Source of the DNA: Bisporella sp. PMI_857
Lineage: Eukaryota; Ascomycota; Leotiomycetes; Helotiales; Helotiaceae
Assembly (NCBI GenBank): GCA_021307315.1
Contig: JAJSPD010000002.1
Coordinates: 930,001 to 994,000 of the forward strand
Length of the DNA: 64,000 bases
Direction of reading: 5' to 3'
How positions within the stretch are numbered: position 1 is the first letter of the stretch; each line of letters starts with the position of its first letter. The notes under the pieces were generated by a model that saw nothing but the letters and a program-made list of their open reading frames with translations, made no database searches and had not been told where the DNA came from. The position numbers and the translations under genes are program-made. Shown here piece by piece: positions 23,528-35,920 of the stretch.

Positions 23528-24676
23528 GACTGCTCCTGGTTAAAACTGTATGTCAACCTGCCGCAACTAAGTAGCAATGGAGCTTGAACTGTAAAGATAA
23601 AAGAAAAGTAGTGGTCGAAAGAGGGCAAAAAGGGGCCGCGCAACTATTTCTACTCATATTGAACAGAAGCCAAGGTTGCGCCCACACAGGAAATATGTTT
23701 GAATTCTTGGCTTTCTATGAAACCTTGAACCCTTCACTTGAGCTAATGCGGAATCTGGAGCTTAAATCTGGAGGGTTAGGTTTCGGCTGGAGAAGAGTGT
23801 GGACCTCAAAAGGTCTTCTGGCGGACTCTACTTGGCCTCACAATATTGCAGACGAAGCATTTGATTTGTCCACATCAACGTCAATCCTGTTTTCGAAAAT
23901 AAAAACCAATCTTATATGATAACAACCTACCTTTCTACAGTATTCTCTTTGTTTAGCCCAACGTCTGAGTAGACATTGGCAGTTTAATTCCCGTTGAGAG
24001 CGATAAACTAATTCTGGCATGGAAAGGTTGTTCATGAACGGGTCACCAGGTGACCTTAACCCAAGGTAAACTTAGCCCCAAATGATCCTATCTGGGTCGA
24101 GTTGGCTATAAACGAGGTTTCAGAGGTCCATAGCGACAAAACAAAATTGACTCGATAATTCAAGGGTACAATTTCCAGCTAAAATATATCGCCGACGGCC
24201 GCGGGACTCGTACTCATATCCTCACACGGGAGGCTAGTGCGTGGAAGACGGCGTGGCGCAAGAACTTGTCAACTTCCAAGGCCAAATCTACCCAATTACA
24301 CTGGGTAGATTTGCTGATGTTTCGAATCAAAACAAATTTCAATATGATGTCAGACGCGACAAACTTCAAGTTTCGCGGTGGTAGAGTTTAATCCGCAAGT
24401 TCGTCGCAACACCGGACGCAGCAGAATTAAGTTGGTCAGTCTCGATTCGCTACGTGTTAGGTAAAATGGGGTAGGAATTGGATTGTCTCCAAGGCCGTGC
24501 GCCAGAAGAGAGGACCCTGATATTTATGGCCTGCGGAGTTTGAGGTGAGATCACTCGAAAAAGATATAAATCGTCAGTATCAGATGTGTCAAGCCCAAGA
24601 AAGGTTTATACTCGTCTTTTCCTCCTCGTTGGGCTTGGCGGTATGCGGAGCGTGTAAGTTGGACTTTCGATAAATC
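23528..24676. other. Intergenic, 1.15 kb
   Basis: Between the EBP gene start and the WRAP73 gene end. Contains a perfect hairpin (24284-24312) and a GGTCACC-A-GGTGACC dyad near 24040. No gene was recognised. Confidence 0.55.
24284..24312. repeat. Perfect 11-bp inverted repeat, 7-nt loop
   Basis: AAATCTACCCA, seven bases, TGGGTAGATTT. No flanking duplication or transposon signal was noticed. It might be a protein-binding dyad or a small structured RNA element. Confidence 0.6.
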
Positions 24677-26393
24677 TCAAGAGTCCCTTGGGTTACGGCC
24701 TAGCTCAAATTTGCGAAAGAAGAATGTGTCTTCCACACCATCGTCGCTGCCTCCACCAAAAGTAGTACTATTATCTTCCATTATCTCACTTACTCTACTG
24801 AGAGCTGCCTTCCCAGCAGGGACCAGATTCAGTGGAGATTCCTCTCTCTGTCCGTAAATGTCAACTCCTTTGATTTCAGCATCCTTCCATGGCACTGAGG
24901 AATTATCTGGACCAGATATCGAAGCTAGGATATAATCTTGAGTGTCGCTGAAAAATATGGTAGGCGTTGGAGAGGGGCTGCTGAGCCATCTTCCAACAGT
25001 CTTCCCAATGATCTTACTACCTGGGATCTGCGATTCGAAGTCGATGATCTTAGGGCTGTCCCATATCGGATCCCAAAGGTGTACCAGTCCTTTACTTTCC
25101 TCGCCCTCGCATCGTATCAATAGCAGTTCATCGATGGTTGGATGCCACGTCACCTTCGCAATAGGAGCATGAAAAATTATTACAGTACGCAGAACCTTAG
25201 TTCCAACATCCCATATCCAGATAGTCGTAGGCATGTACTCAGTTCGAGTCACCAAAAGTGTACCCGAATTATCAAAGGACAGGATGTTAGTGCCTGACTT
25301 CAAATTCGAATCACCGGGAGGTGTCAGGCTTGACGTTGGGGGACATATCGCCTGTTGTGCTAATATGAATTCACGGTGCAATGCGCCATGCTGGGGCGTG
25401 ATTTGTTCTTGCCAGACCTGGGATATTTGTTAGCAGGATCCGCATAACCATATATTGATTTTACCTGAAGATTCTCAGCAGGCTTAACGGCTGCGGTATG
25501 TGACAGACTCATGGACTCCGTGAAAGCAGGAACAGAGAGTACAGTAACTCGTCTGCTGAAATCACCAATGGCTACATGAGTTCCCGGCTTGTTCCACTCG
25601 AACATTTTAATGCCAGGTCCAGAGGAGAGGTCAACATCTCCAGCGACAGGGATTGGGCCGTTCCAAGACTTATAAAGATATCCATCGGCAGCATAAACAA
25701 GAAACTGATGGCCCTGAGAGGAAGATTCCCATACTGCAAGCCACCTTCCATCAGCACTCCAGCTCAATCCTTGCGCATCAATTGTATCTGGATTCCAGGA
25801 TCTTGTGACTTCAAGAGTATGGCGTTCGTGTATACTGATTATATCTTTTCCTCCCGTTCGTGTTAACAGCGCGAGATTCAGAGTGACTGGTCTGTATGAC
25901 AGACCTTTTGCTGCCACCCCAGGATTGTAGAACTTGGGATTACCGATATCAACTGATCTCGACGTTGAAAGACTGAAAACAGATAACTTCAAGCCAAACT
26001 CGGAGAACGCACATATCTCATCATCAGTGGCTCCAAAAGATATATGTACGGCTCTTGTTGTCCCTGAGGTGGGGTTCGTGATAATTGCAGAGAACTGTGG
26101 ATCGCTGGTCGAGTATACTCTAATTTCTGATGCAGAGGCAAGGAGGATACGTTTAGAGGACGCTGACCACAAAAATTGATTGATGGACGCTGCAAGCTCT
26201 GGTGGGAGAGATACAACGCGGGAGGTCTCGAGAGAACGCGTCTCGCGAATGCTCAGCTTGGAGGGGAAAACGGTCGCGATATATGCGCCATCAGGACTAG
26301 GAAGGGAGTGTGCTGATGCTAGGCGTTCATTAGCGTCTGTTGATTATCAAAAAAGATAGGCACCACACATTTCAAGGAACGGGAGAAGCGCAT
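24677..26393 (-). CDS. WD-repeat protein WRAP73 (WDR8) homolog
   Basis: Exons 26393-26369, 26336-25465 and 25417-24677; 545 residues. The start is chosen because MRFSRSLK is the usual N-terminus of this family and leads in phase into SLPSPDGAYIATVFPSKLSIRE. That join needs a 32-nt intron, unusually short, so the first exon is the least certain part. Successive WD-type blades are visible: QFLWSASSKRILLASA, GLSWSADGRWLAVWE, GTHVAIGDFSRRVTVLS, NILSFDNSGTLLVTRTEYMPTTIWIWD, KVTWHPTIDELLLIRC. The animal/fission-yeast homolog binds MSD1/SSX2IP-type partners and acts at microtubule-organising centres in spindle anchoring. The same role here is inferred from homology. It is transcribed divergently from the molybdenum-cofactor gene with 286 bp between the start codons. 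Confidence 0.88.
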
Positions 26394-26679
26394 TGTGATG
26401 GTAGTTGCAATACTATTGAGAAATGTAGCGATATTGAATGTCTATTGTGGTATCAAATACAAGAATGCCTGAGGCAGGAACCTGTGAGCAGAGGGATCTC
26501 TCAATGTCTAAAAATCTCGAAGTACCGCCAACTATGTCATGCAATTACTAACGCCCCCATTTACTAACTCGTCCCGTCTTCACAACTGCTTTCTTCTTTA
26601 CTCCCATCCTCTTGCTAGAGAGCAGTGACATGATGGGTTGTTTTCCTACATAAGTCTATGTAGTCGCGAACACATCACC
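26394..26679. promoter_or_regulatory. Shared divergent promoter, WRAP73 / CnxABC
   Basis: Only 286 bp separate the two start codons on opposite strands, so both core promoters and leaders must lie here. A pyrimidine-rich stretch (about 26573-26612) precedes the CnxABC ATG. No specific binding site is claimed. Confidence 0.6.
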
Positions 26680-29600
26680 ATGGCATATATCGGAAAGAGA
26701 TACCGAATATCTACAATTCAAAGTCGCGCATTTCCAGCAGTTCTGAACAGTCGGAGAGGCGTTGCATCTATAGCTCCGGTAACGCAGAAATTTCCAAATC
26801 ATCCATTACCCTCTGAGCAAGCTCTTGATCAGCGCGAATCTCGACGTGCTTCGATCAGAAATGCGAAACCGTTTTCCTCCTTTCTTACGGACACTTTCCA
26901 GCGACAACACGACTATCTCAGGATATCAATAACAGAGAAATGCAATCTGCGATGTTTATATTGCATGCCGGAAGAGGGAGTTCCGCAATCACCACCTCCA
27001 GATCTTCTTACGACTCCCGAGATATTCCTCCTTTCCTCTACATTTGTTTCTCAGGGAGTCACCAAGATCCGATTGACTGGGGGTGAGCCCACTGTCCGCA
27101 GAGATATCCTCCCCTTGATGCACCAAATTGGTTCACTACGCTCTAAAGGTCTGCGTGAACTTTGTCTCACCAGCAACGGCATTTCTCTGCAAAGAAAACT
27201 GGATAGCATGGTAGAAGCAGGTCTGACAGGTGTGAATCTTTCTCTCGACACACTAGATCCTTGGCAGTTTCAAGTGATGACACGCCGAAAAGGGTTTGAG
27301 GCTGTCATGAAGAGCATCGAGAGGATATTGGAGATGAACAAATTTGGCGCAGGTATCAAACTGAAGATCAATTGCGTGGTCATGCGAGGCATCAATGATA
27401 GAGAAATACTTCCGTTCGTGGAGCTCAGCCGTGAACAGAATCTGGAAGTTCGCTTTATCGAATATATGCCATTTGATGGAAATAAATGGAATAAAGGAAA
27501 GATGCTGCCTTACCAAGAAATGCTAGATATTATAAGGTCAAAATATCCAGATTTGCGGAAAGTTCAAGACCATAAAAACGACACAAGCAAAACCTACGAG
27601 ATCCCCGGCTTCGTGGGGAGAATGGGCTTCATTACCAGTATGACTCATAATTTCTGTGGAACCTGCAATAGGCTCCGCATTACCAGTGATGGAAATTTGA
27701 AAGTATGTCTCTTTGGAAATGCTGAGGTTTCTCTTCGGGATATTCTTCGAAAGAGCAATCAAGGAAATCCAATCGATGAGCGGGCTTTCGAGGCTTTGAA
27801 GCTTATGGAACACGAATGGGGGCCAGGCCTCGTATCATCCTCGGATCTGATAGGAGGCATGACACATGAAAAGGAGCTCCTAGATGTCATTGGTCTAGCA
27901 GTCAAGGGAAAGAAAGAAAAGCACGCTGGCATTGGAGAGCTAGAAAACATGAAGAATCGGCCCATGATATTAATAGGTGGGTAGGCTCTCTATTGCAATC
28001 TTTTATGATGGGTTGGGGAACCACGCTCTATGCACGGATTTATCAATATCCTTTGTATGTAGATCCATTACGTAGCTAATGGGATTATGAGTTATGAACC
28101 ATTGTCAAGTACTGTAATATTCCTTACTAATTCTGTTAGAAGCTCCATTAAACCCCAAATTATCACGTCAACTCACTTCTCCACAAGCACCTTGGAATAG
28201 AATACCGTCTCACCTTCTTTATCCAAGCCGATCGATCTCCTCTGTTCGTTTTTATTCAGCCAAGTCCAGTAATTTGCTTAAATGGACGGCTGTCGAGACA
28301 GCTGCGGCCATTCCGTTCGAAATGCCTGAAAATGAGACCGAGCACATTGAGGTACGACGGGTATATATGAACACATCATTAGGGTCATTGTCACAACCAG
28401 GAAGGCCTGTGAAGAAATACCAGCCTGCCTCACCAAACGCCGAAGGGGGGAGCGTGCAAAACCATCACGCGTTAACTTCAGAGGCAATTTCATCATCCAT
28501 AAACAATTGGCCTATTGACACATCTAGGGATCCACCCTCTAAAGATCGGTATATAGAGTTCTCAGCTCAGGCAAATGGAGAAGTAGTCCAGACAGAAGTT
28601 TGTGGTGAGCACATCAAGTCCAGTCCCTGTCACGAGAATTCCAGTCACAATGGGGATGGCATTTACCTAGAGAAGCTGCGTTTGTTGAAACAAGTCAGGC
28701 TCAAATATATGAGGTTCCTTAAGGTTGAGGAAAGTCGGCCAAGAGAAAGCATTAGCACAGAGCAAGCCGTGGCTATTGAGGCGGAGAAGAAATTTTTAGC
28801 CGCTAGGGTTAGAAAAGCCTTCTTTACTGCCAAACTTGCGCAACAAGATGCAAGCAACTCCTCGGCAGGATGTTCTATTGCGCTCGTGCCCACAGATCAA
28901 TCTGATACAGAAGTTTCTTTCACAACAAGCCCCATAAGGTACATAACATTTGAAGATGGGAATAATGTATCGACTATTCGACGCCTTAGGCTTAGGAAAC
29001 AGCGCGTGAAAGGCACCTTGGCGCAAGAGGTTGAACGTGGTAGTCCTGAGCCCGAAGATCCATTAGCCGAAGAGTTCATTCAAGGTGCCAGGACAGCTCG
29101 TGGGACAGACATCCAGAGAGGCATGGTGCTCATGCATGAGAAAAAGACGGCTAAACCCAGGCTGCAAGCGGGCTCTCGTGCTCGTGCTTTCTCTACTTCA
29201 TCTCTATTTGCTCCGCCCAAACTGACCCATCTTACCACATCAGGTACCGTACACATGGTCGACATAGCCGAGAAGGATGTTACGTCTCGCACTGCTGTTG
29301 CTGTATGTAGCATTTATTTCTCCAACTCGGAGGTTATTCCTCTTATAAAGGCCAATCAGATGAAGAAAGGCGACGTACTCGGCGTAGCTCGCATTGCTGG
29401 TATCATGGCTGCTAAGAAGACTTCCGAATTGATACCCCTCTGTCACCCTGTAGGCATCACGAGTGCTACTGTCGACCTCAAGGTTCAGGAGCCTAAGTCA
29501 GTGGACCTCCAGAAGCCGTCCGCCCAGTCTTTGCCTGGGGCTGGGACTGACCAGGAAGATTCGTATAAGTTCCATACGCCTTCAGGTCATGTTTTTCCTA

Positions 29601-29842
29601 AAAAGGATCAAGGACATCGCTACGGAAGCATCAATATAACAGCATCCGTGTCTTGTGATGGTAAGACAGGCGTGGAAATGGAGGCTTTGACCGCCTGTTC
29701 AACGGCTGCATTGGCCGTGTACGATATGTGTAAAGCAGTAGACAAACGGATGCGGATTGAGAATCTGCATGTAGTTGAAAAGAGTGGTGGAAGGAGCGGT
29801 CACTTCTTAGAATCACCAAAAGAAAGAGGACCAAATTTATGA
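26680..29842 (+). CDS. cnxABC: Fused molybdenum cofactor enzyme MoaA-MoaC (CnxABC type)
   Basis: Exons 26680-27976 and 28140-29842; 999 residues if spliced. It makes cyclic pyranopterin monophosphate from GTP, the first step of Moco synthesis. Residues 1-60 look mitochondrial-targeting. The radical-SAM MoaA half has the cluster Cys88, Cys92, Cys95 (CNLRCLYC) and the second cluster Cys326, Cys329, Cys343. The MoaC half begins near GTVHMVDIAEKDVTSR and contains GDVLGVARIAGIMAAKKTSELIPLCHP and GKTGVEMEALTACSTAALAVYDM. A ~350-residue linker joins them. The locus A. nidulans cnxABC has the same fused layout. The intron donor GTGGGT is cut from codons Gly-Gly-stop, so an unspliced transcript would give MoaA ending in Gly-Gly. 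The intron is 163 nt with a strong TACTAAT branch point. Confidence 0.95.
27976..28139 (+). promoter_or_regulatory. Candidate alternatively used intron at the MoaA/MoaC boundary
   Basis: The intron spans 27977-28139. Read through, the MoaA frame ends GGT GGG TAG (27976-27984), giving the C-terminal double glycine known to be needed in MoaA and in human MOCS1A. Spliced at G|GTGGGT, both glycines vanish and the MoaC frame is joined in phase. At 163 nt this intron is about three times the local norm. Confidence 0.6.
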
Positions 29843-30715
29843 GCATGGAAAACTGGCAGTAGGTTATCTGGTCATACATATATATATAATATGAAGCCAA
29901 TTAATCTGTCACAACTCTCATGAATCCCGTTTGACAATTCAAGACACCCTGTCTTCTACCTGCGCCGAAATTCACCTTGGCGGAGCCAGCTTAGCCATCA
30001 GTGGAGTGTATTTTTGCATCGTTCCCAGTTCGAGATTATTATTCCTATCCAATGGTTATAGTTGGGGTACTACTACACAATTACATGAGGCATCTCGGAC
30101 AAGGCTATCATAAATCTCAGTGCACGACCGGTGCCGGCAAGCCGACAGCATCTCCTTGTAAACAACAGAAATCATCAAGCTATGCAGGTAAACGCCGAAG
30201 AGCATTTTGAGAAGGGCGAATGAGCCTGGCGGCTGCTATAACACAAACTGTGCTTAGATGCCATGAAAGGGCTGGCTCCAAGATGAGAATACCCCGAAAT
30301 GATCGTCATCAAGATCAGCTCAGGGATCCAACTAATCGCCGGCCCCCAAATTGCGTCAATATCGGCTAAATATGAAGGTAAATAACCCTCTCGTAATGGA
30401 TGGCCCGTTAGATTCGCGGAGGGCTCGTGTTGGAGCATGAGGCTTAGCTACGGCTTAGAGGCACATAACTCGCTAAGCTAATTTGCACGTACATATACAG
30501 ATCAAACGTTCAGGAACGTCAAGCATTGTCAATTTTGAATACCCAAGAAACGCCGGTGCATATATTTTAATTAACTTAAAAGTTACTGACGAAGACATTG
30601 TAAGCAGCCAGTTTCTAATACCGTGACACCAGCAGCCGCTGATATATCGTAGTTTGATTTCAAAACCACCTAAAAGTTTTTTTTTCAGGGCGGCTCCATT
30701 ATTTCTCATCTCATC
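29843..30715. other. Intergenic, 0.87 kb
   Basis: 3' flank of the CnxABC gene and promoter of the HsbA-like gene. No gene was recognised. Confidence 0.6.
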
Positions 30716-31294
30716 ATGCGCCTCTCAAAGGTCGTCTCAGCACTTCTCACCTTCACGGCGGTTTCTTCCCAAGCATTAATTAAGCGCGATGCACCAACCG
30801 TTCTCTCCGACATATCCAAAATCAGCGAGGACATCTCAAGCCTAACGACGCTGACCGCATCATACAACGGATCTGATTCCCAGACCTCTCCTTTCATATC
30901 CGCATATTCAAGCCTCAAAGCAAACATCGAGATAACAACAACCCACACCGATGAATCCCCGCTTTTCACCACGGACGAGTCATACGCCGTCGCGGATGCC
31001 CTCCGAAGCCTGACATCGTCCGTGATCCCCCTGCTGGAGGATCTCAAAAAGAAGGTCCGTTTTGCATCCCTACGCGCGATGAAAAGACGATGCTGACGTT
31101 GCCAGGCGCCGATCGTTGCTTCTGCAGGGCACACGGCCGTTGTGCGTGGTGCTCTGGTGGTTTTGAATGACGATGCCATCGCCATGTTTCATTCGATCGA
31201 GGGGACCGTCGTTCTCCCGGCCGTATCGGCCATCGACCCGTCGCAGCGGCAAATCGAGTTTGCGCTCCGTGATGCCATCGCTGTGTTTACTTGA
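30716..31294 (+). CDS. Secreted HsbA-like (hydrophobic surface-binding protein A) protein
   Basis: Exons 30716-31054 and 31106-31294 with a 51-nt intron; 175 residues. A signal peptide covers about residues 1-19, followed by a Lys23-Arg24 dibasic site that suggests a short propeptide. The mature part is a helical, Ser/Thr/Ala-rich domain: TVLSDISKISEDISSLTTLTASYNG, then YAVADALRSLTSSVIPLLEDLKK and APIVASAGHTAVVRGALVVLNDDAIAMF. That is the HsbA pattern of spaced heptad-like hydrophobics. HsbA in Aspergillus coats hydrophobic surfaces and helps recruit cutinase-type hydrolases. A similar cell-wall or surface role is inferred. The upstream 40 bp are pyrimidine-rich, as in highly expressed fungal genes. 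Confidence 0.82.
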
Positions 31295-32140
31295 GGCTCG
31301 CGAGGAGTGAAGTATATTTCTTCCGGCGTGGTATTCGAGATGCGATATCAACCGAGTTAAAAAAAAAAGCGGGATTTTGGGGGTACACTGGGCAAGAAAA
31401 CTTTAACTCTATTGTGTAATAATAATGAACCAGCATGTCCATCTATTGAAGTACAAATCCTCACCGAGAGGTAATCTTCGTAATTTTCTGTGATTCGACC
31501 TCTTTTTTATTCCTGACGACTAATCACCGCCTCTATCTCCGCAAAGCCACTTTTCTTCTCAAAAACCAGCGCCTATACTCCCATATAATCTACGCACATA
31601 ACCCTACCTCAAAAAGCACGGTCGATTAGCCCAGACCACCTTCTAACGTGTCTAAAGCACAATCAGAACCAACCACAAGCTCCATAGCAAAAGACAGCGT
31701 CAACAAAGCTTCCAAGGTCGGTAAAGTGAAAACGCCTCGCAGGATACCCACCAGATACAACGCTCAGAACCTCATTCCCACAGCCCTTTTTTTCAGCCTG
31801 ATCTGTGCTCATTCTGTAGCCTCCCGGCCCATCACTTCACCACCTCTAAGCCAGCTTACAACCAGACCTAGACTTCTATAACGGGTTTAGTTTCTCCGAA
31901 CAAGAGATCCGCATAGCGGGGGGAAAGAAGAGGGGGTTCCTCCCCCTTTTCACATCTCGCTTATTTCTACCGGTCCACACATGCCCAATAAAAAAAGCAC
32001 ATTAAGAAACGGGCCGCGATATCACGGATCTAGACGTCGCAATGGTGATGTAGAAGGGGTTGTGGATCTGATCTGCAGGGTGACTTGAGACATGGCTGAT
32101 AAGAATATCTATTTCTATTGCCTATGCAAACCATGCGACG
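31295..32140. other. Intergenic, 0.85 kb
   Basis: Lies between the 3' ends of the HsbA-like gene (plus) and the M6-like protease gene (minus). An open frame at 31648-31881 lacks an ATG start and family features, so it is not called. Confidence 0.55.
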
Positions 32141-34322
32141 CTACAGGTTCACCTCGCATCGTGCTGCGGCTACAACGTTGCTGTCGCTAACGCTAACGAC
32201 GTTCAACACCACGATGCCGGGGCTTTCCGCGCCTTCCTCTGTTTTAACCGCAACTTCAACTTCGACGCTCTCCCCGAATTTTGCGGCTTTCAACGCATTC
32301 ACGATCTCTACCTGCCATCCTGGCTCCAGGATCGTGGCGCTTAAGCGGTAAATATCCGAATCGAGATATGTAGTAAGGTTGGCTGGATGCTGGGGTGTGT
32401 TGACTGAGGCGGGGATGTATGTACCATTATTGGTGAGGGTGAAACTGCATGTCGTGCCCAGGCCCGTTGCGTTCCCAGAGGGGTTCCCAGAGGAGAGAGA
32501 GACACCGTGAACACTTGAGCTACCGCCATTGACGGCCGTCACTCCGACCTCGTAGCTCAATATGCCGTCTTCGTCGCGCTCGATATCTACGACGAAGAAA
32601 TGCAGAGAGTTAGCTTCGTCGACGAATTCGTACTCGCTTCCTGATCTTGTGCCTGCGTGAAATAAGGCGTCGCTTAATTGTCTGTAGTCGCCCATCGTGA
32701 TATGCGCTGCGCTGCCGTTCGGGCGATAGAAGTCAATGAGGTTGATATCTTGAGGATTAGCGTCGATGACCCATTGAAACGGCTGAACGTCATCGATCTT
32801 GGTTTTGGAGATCATGACGCCATGGTCGGGGACGAAGGAGTCCGCTCCCATGCGGTCTACGACTTCGACATGGTAGGAATTGTAGCCACCGCCGTCACAG
32901 AGAACATCAGTGGCGATTGTGCAAGATGGTGAGAGGTCGGCGGATATGGAGATATGCAGACCGATGATTCGCGAGGTGCCGGGATCAACGGAGCGGGCTG
33001 TTATTTTGGCTAATACGAGACCGGACGAAGGCAGAGCTTCGCGAGAGAGTTCTAGGACGCTTTCTGGGCCGATCAAGCCAAGCTGTGTTTTGTCCCTGAC
33101 TGTGTGAAGAGATCCCATACTACTTCCCTCTAAAGCCGGGATTTTCCAGCGAGAATGTGGACCGCCTGGCCCATTGAAGGTTCCACGATCGAGCATACTG
33201 AATGGACCGGTGTATGCCCTGCGAAGAGGGACGCCGTAGGGATTATTATAGTTATCGCCTATACCAATCAGGTGGCTCAATTCATGTGCATAAGTGCTCA
33301 TGCCTGAGCTCTCAGCTTGAGTGGAAGACCCGCCTCCAGCATTTGGCCATATATTGGACGCCGCAGCCCAAGAACTCCATTCCACATATCGGGTTCTCGC
33401 CCAATTAGTACTATTAGTAGAGTTGAGGGATGAAGGAGGACCAAACTCCGCAGGCACAGATTCTTTGGTCTGGAACTTCATTTCCCCGAACTCTTGCCAG
33501 GTAGAGGACTCGTCTTGACCAGCTGAAAGAATAAAGGCTAGCTCAAAGGAGTCAGCTATATTGTTGCCAACCGCAGCACGCCAGGCTCCGAGCGCGTCGG
33601 TTCGGATGTTGCGGTTGCAGGGTGGCCCGCTCGGGCACCCCCCAACATTAAAGCCAGTAGTATCGATGCCGTATCTGTTGTTATATTAGCACTATATATC
33701 ATTTGGAGCTATGTAAAATGTAAAGTTGGGATGCACACAAGACATGGGGTTTTGAAGACTGGTGAGAAAGTCCCTAAGCTACTTCGATTTCGTGACAAAG
33801 TGTGAGGATTCAGTGCGTATGTGAAACCTACTGGTATGAGAGTGCCGGCAAAAGGTATGGGCCAAAAGCCGTCAGGTTCACCCCAAATCTGCCAAACGAA
33901 TCCCCCATCCAATATTCATGTAACGTATGCCCTTGATTAAGTTCATTTGGTGTATTCAAGAAATTCCTGTAATAAGCTGGTACATCTTCCCTCCTAATAG
34001 ACTCCCATCCAGGCTGAGGGTTTTTATAGATGGTTGACTCGGGGGGCTGTGTAACGACAAAGGGTTTGTCTGTGTAATCTACAGTAACGAGTGCGATGTT
34101 GAAATTCCGGACAGAGCCGGAGACGCTGGGGTCGGACCAGCTGGTGCCTGGAGGATGAAGGTATTCGGCCCATGTCATATTATCTGGGTTCACCCAGTTT
34201 TGCTGGTCGAGGATGGTGAAGGGGTCGGTTGAGGCTTGGGAGACCGAGAGGATGCTGGCAATCAGAAGTGCCGTTCCGAGCCTCGAGCCGGTACCCGGAT
34301 GTGATAGCCGTATGACTGCCAT
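32141..34322 (-). CDS. Secreted M6-like zinc metalloprotease
   Basis: Exons 34322-33832 and 33674-32141; 674 residues. The ATG at 34322 is preferred because it gives a signal peptide (GTALLIASILSVSQA, cleavage near residue 30). An N-terminal domain carries TLHEYWMGDSFGRFGV, a stretch typical of M6 peptidases. The zinc site HELSHLIGIGD at about 294-304 fits HExxHxxGxxD, so three metal ligands and the catalytic Glu are present. A long C-terminal region is predicted to be beta-rich and ends in a fibronectin-like or Ig-like stretch (VEIVNALKAAKFGESVEVEV). M6 enzymes include bacterial immune inhibitor A; fungal relatives are secreted proteases of unknown substrate. The intron is long (157 nt) and may be mis-joined, though both sides match in phase. 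Confidence 0.83.
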
Positions 34323-34959
34323 CTTCAGATCCCGTTGCACAATGCAGCTAAGAATCTTTCTTTTCTCCAAGGACGCAAACTTTTAAGGGTCAAAGCGTTG
34401 CAAGAACAACATGTAGCATCGTTGATTAGAAAGTCTTAGGATCGTGGGTGGTCATATAAGGTGCAAACCTTACATCGCGGCAAATGGGATGCAACAAAGC
34501 TAGTCTGCAGAGGCTCGTATATCGCACGTGAGAGCACAGGGAGCCTTTCTTTCCGATGCAGCCGGCCCATGACGATCTTGTATGACTGAAGAATGAGGAG
34601 CGAGAGTTGCCAATGGGGATGTGATGCCAAGCACGGTTGATGGCACCTGCTTGATGCGGTTATACGGTGCTTCGCCTACATGCAATTATCAAGCAGGCAT
34701 TGTGCATAGGAAAGTCAATTGATCTATAAAATACGGGTAGGGAATAATAATGAAACAAAGAAAGAGGCTTCTAGCGGTGCGATTAGGAAAAAGCGGGCAT
34801 TCAATCATGCCAACGAAGTTCAAGAACTTATTATAATCTGAGAAGCAGAAGCTGCTTGGAGCTCTCCAAGATATGGTAAGCAGTAATTACTATTTGAGGT
34901 ACTTTTCTTTTGTTTGTCCTTTCCCCCAATCTGCAAGCCTTCTCTTTCAAATATCCAGC
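34323..34959. other. Intergenic, 0.64 kb
   Basis: Upstream of the M6-like protease gene and downstream of the methyltransferase gene, both minus strand. No gene was recognised. Confidence 0.55.
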
Positions 34960-35920
34960 TTAGATAGCCTTGAAAAGCCCCGCCCACCAATCCATGGTTT
35001 TGACATCCTTCACGTCCCCCAAAATATCAACACCAGCTTGTACACTCTCATACATCGCCACCAGCGCTCCAATTTCCTTCTCCCCTACGCCTTCTTTCTT
35101 CAGCTCATCTAACACCTTCTCTCTTTCCCTCAGCGTATCACTGACCTCCCAATAACCATCCTTTAACGCCTCTCCGCTCGCACCTAGCTTCTCTTTCCTC
35201 GATTCAAATTTACCTGTGTCGCGGACAGCCTGGAAAATCTGCGCGGGTGAAAGGATGGTGCGGATATTGCCGCTCCCAGGGATATTACGTTTGGCTTCGA
35301 CGGAGGCGAGGAGTAAAGCGGTGATTACGTGCGGCAGGGTCGATGGGGTTGAGGCGCGAAGAGACCATTCCGCAAGGCAGAGGTAGCGAGTTCTGCCAGC
35401 GAGGGAGGATATTATTGTGGAAAGGGTGCCGGGTGACTCGAAGTACCAGATGCAGTGCGAGAGAACGACATAGTCGTATGGCTCGAACGAAGGTGGCAGA
35501 GAAGAAAGGTAGGTGACGGGATCGGTATTGTGAAAAGTAATCCGTGGCCCTAAAGGACCTGCCTGCAGGTGTGCGTGTGCCTGAGCCAGAGTATATGGTG
35601 CTCCTGGTTGATTGTTAGTCGAAGCTATGCGAAGTTGGGATGATGCTGAGCTATAGGCACTCGGTGGCAAGGACGGTGCCGTATGAAAACATACCATAGT
35701 CAGGCGCTCCAGGATCTAGGGCATCAACATGCCCGTTTTCTCCAACGGCATCAGCTAGAGCCGTCGTGCAGTCACCTTGGCCGCACCCAATTTCTAAGAT
35801 TCGAGATCCAGGCGTGATACCCCAGAGATCAATCAATTGAAGTCGATGGTCCATTGCATGTGGCCCGCCATCTATGAATATCCCTGCAAGTTCTTGCGCT
35901 TTGGGAGATGCCTCTGCCAT
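34960..35920 (-). CDS. Class I SAM-dependent methyltransferase
   Basis: Exons 35920-35695 and 35603-34960; 289 residues. Motif I is ILEIGCGQGDCTTALADAVG (about residues 41-60) and the acidic motif II is HVDALDP. YDYVVLSHCIWYF is the motif IV region. No substrate-specific domain is recognised. Fungal proteins of this layout (a 280-300-residue methyltransferase with a C-terminal helical part) are common and mostly uncharacterised. It sits alone, not near the 6.9-14.5 kb block, so I infer no pathway. Confidence 0.88.
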
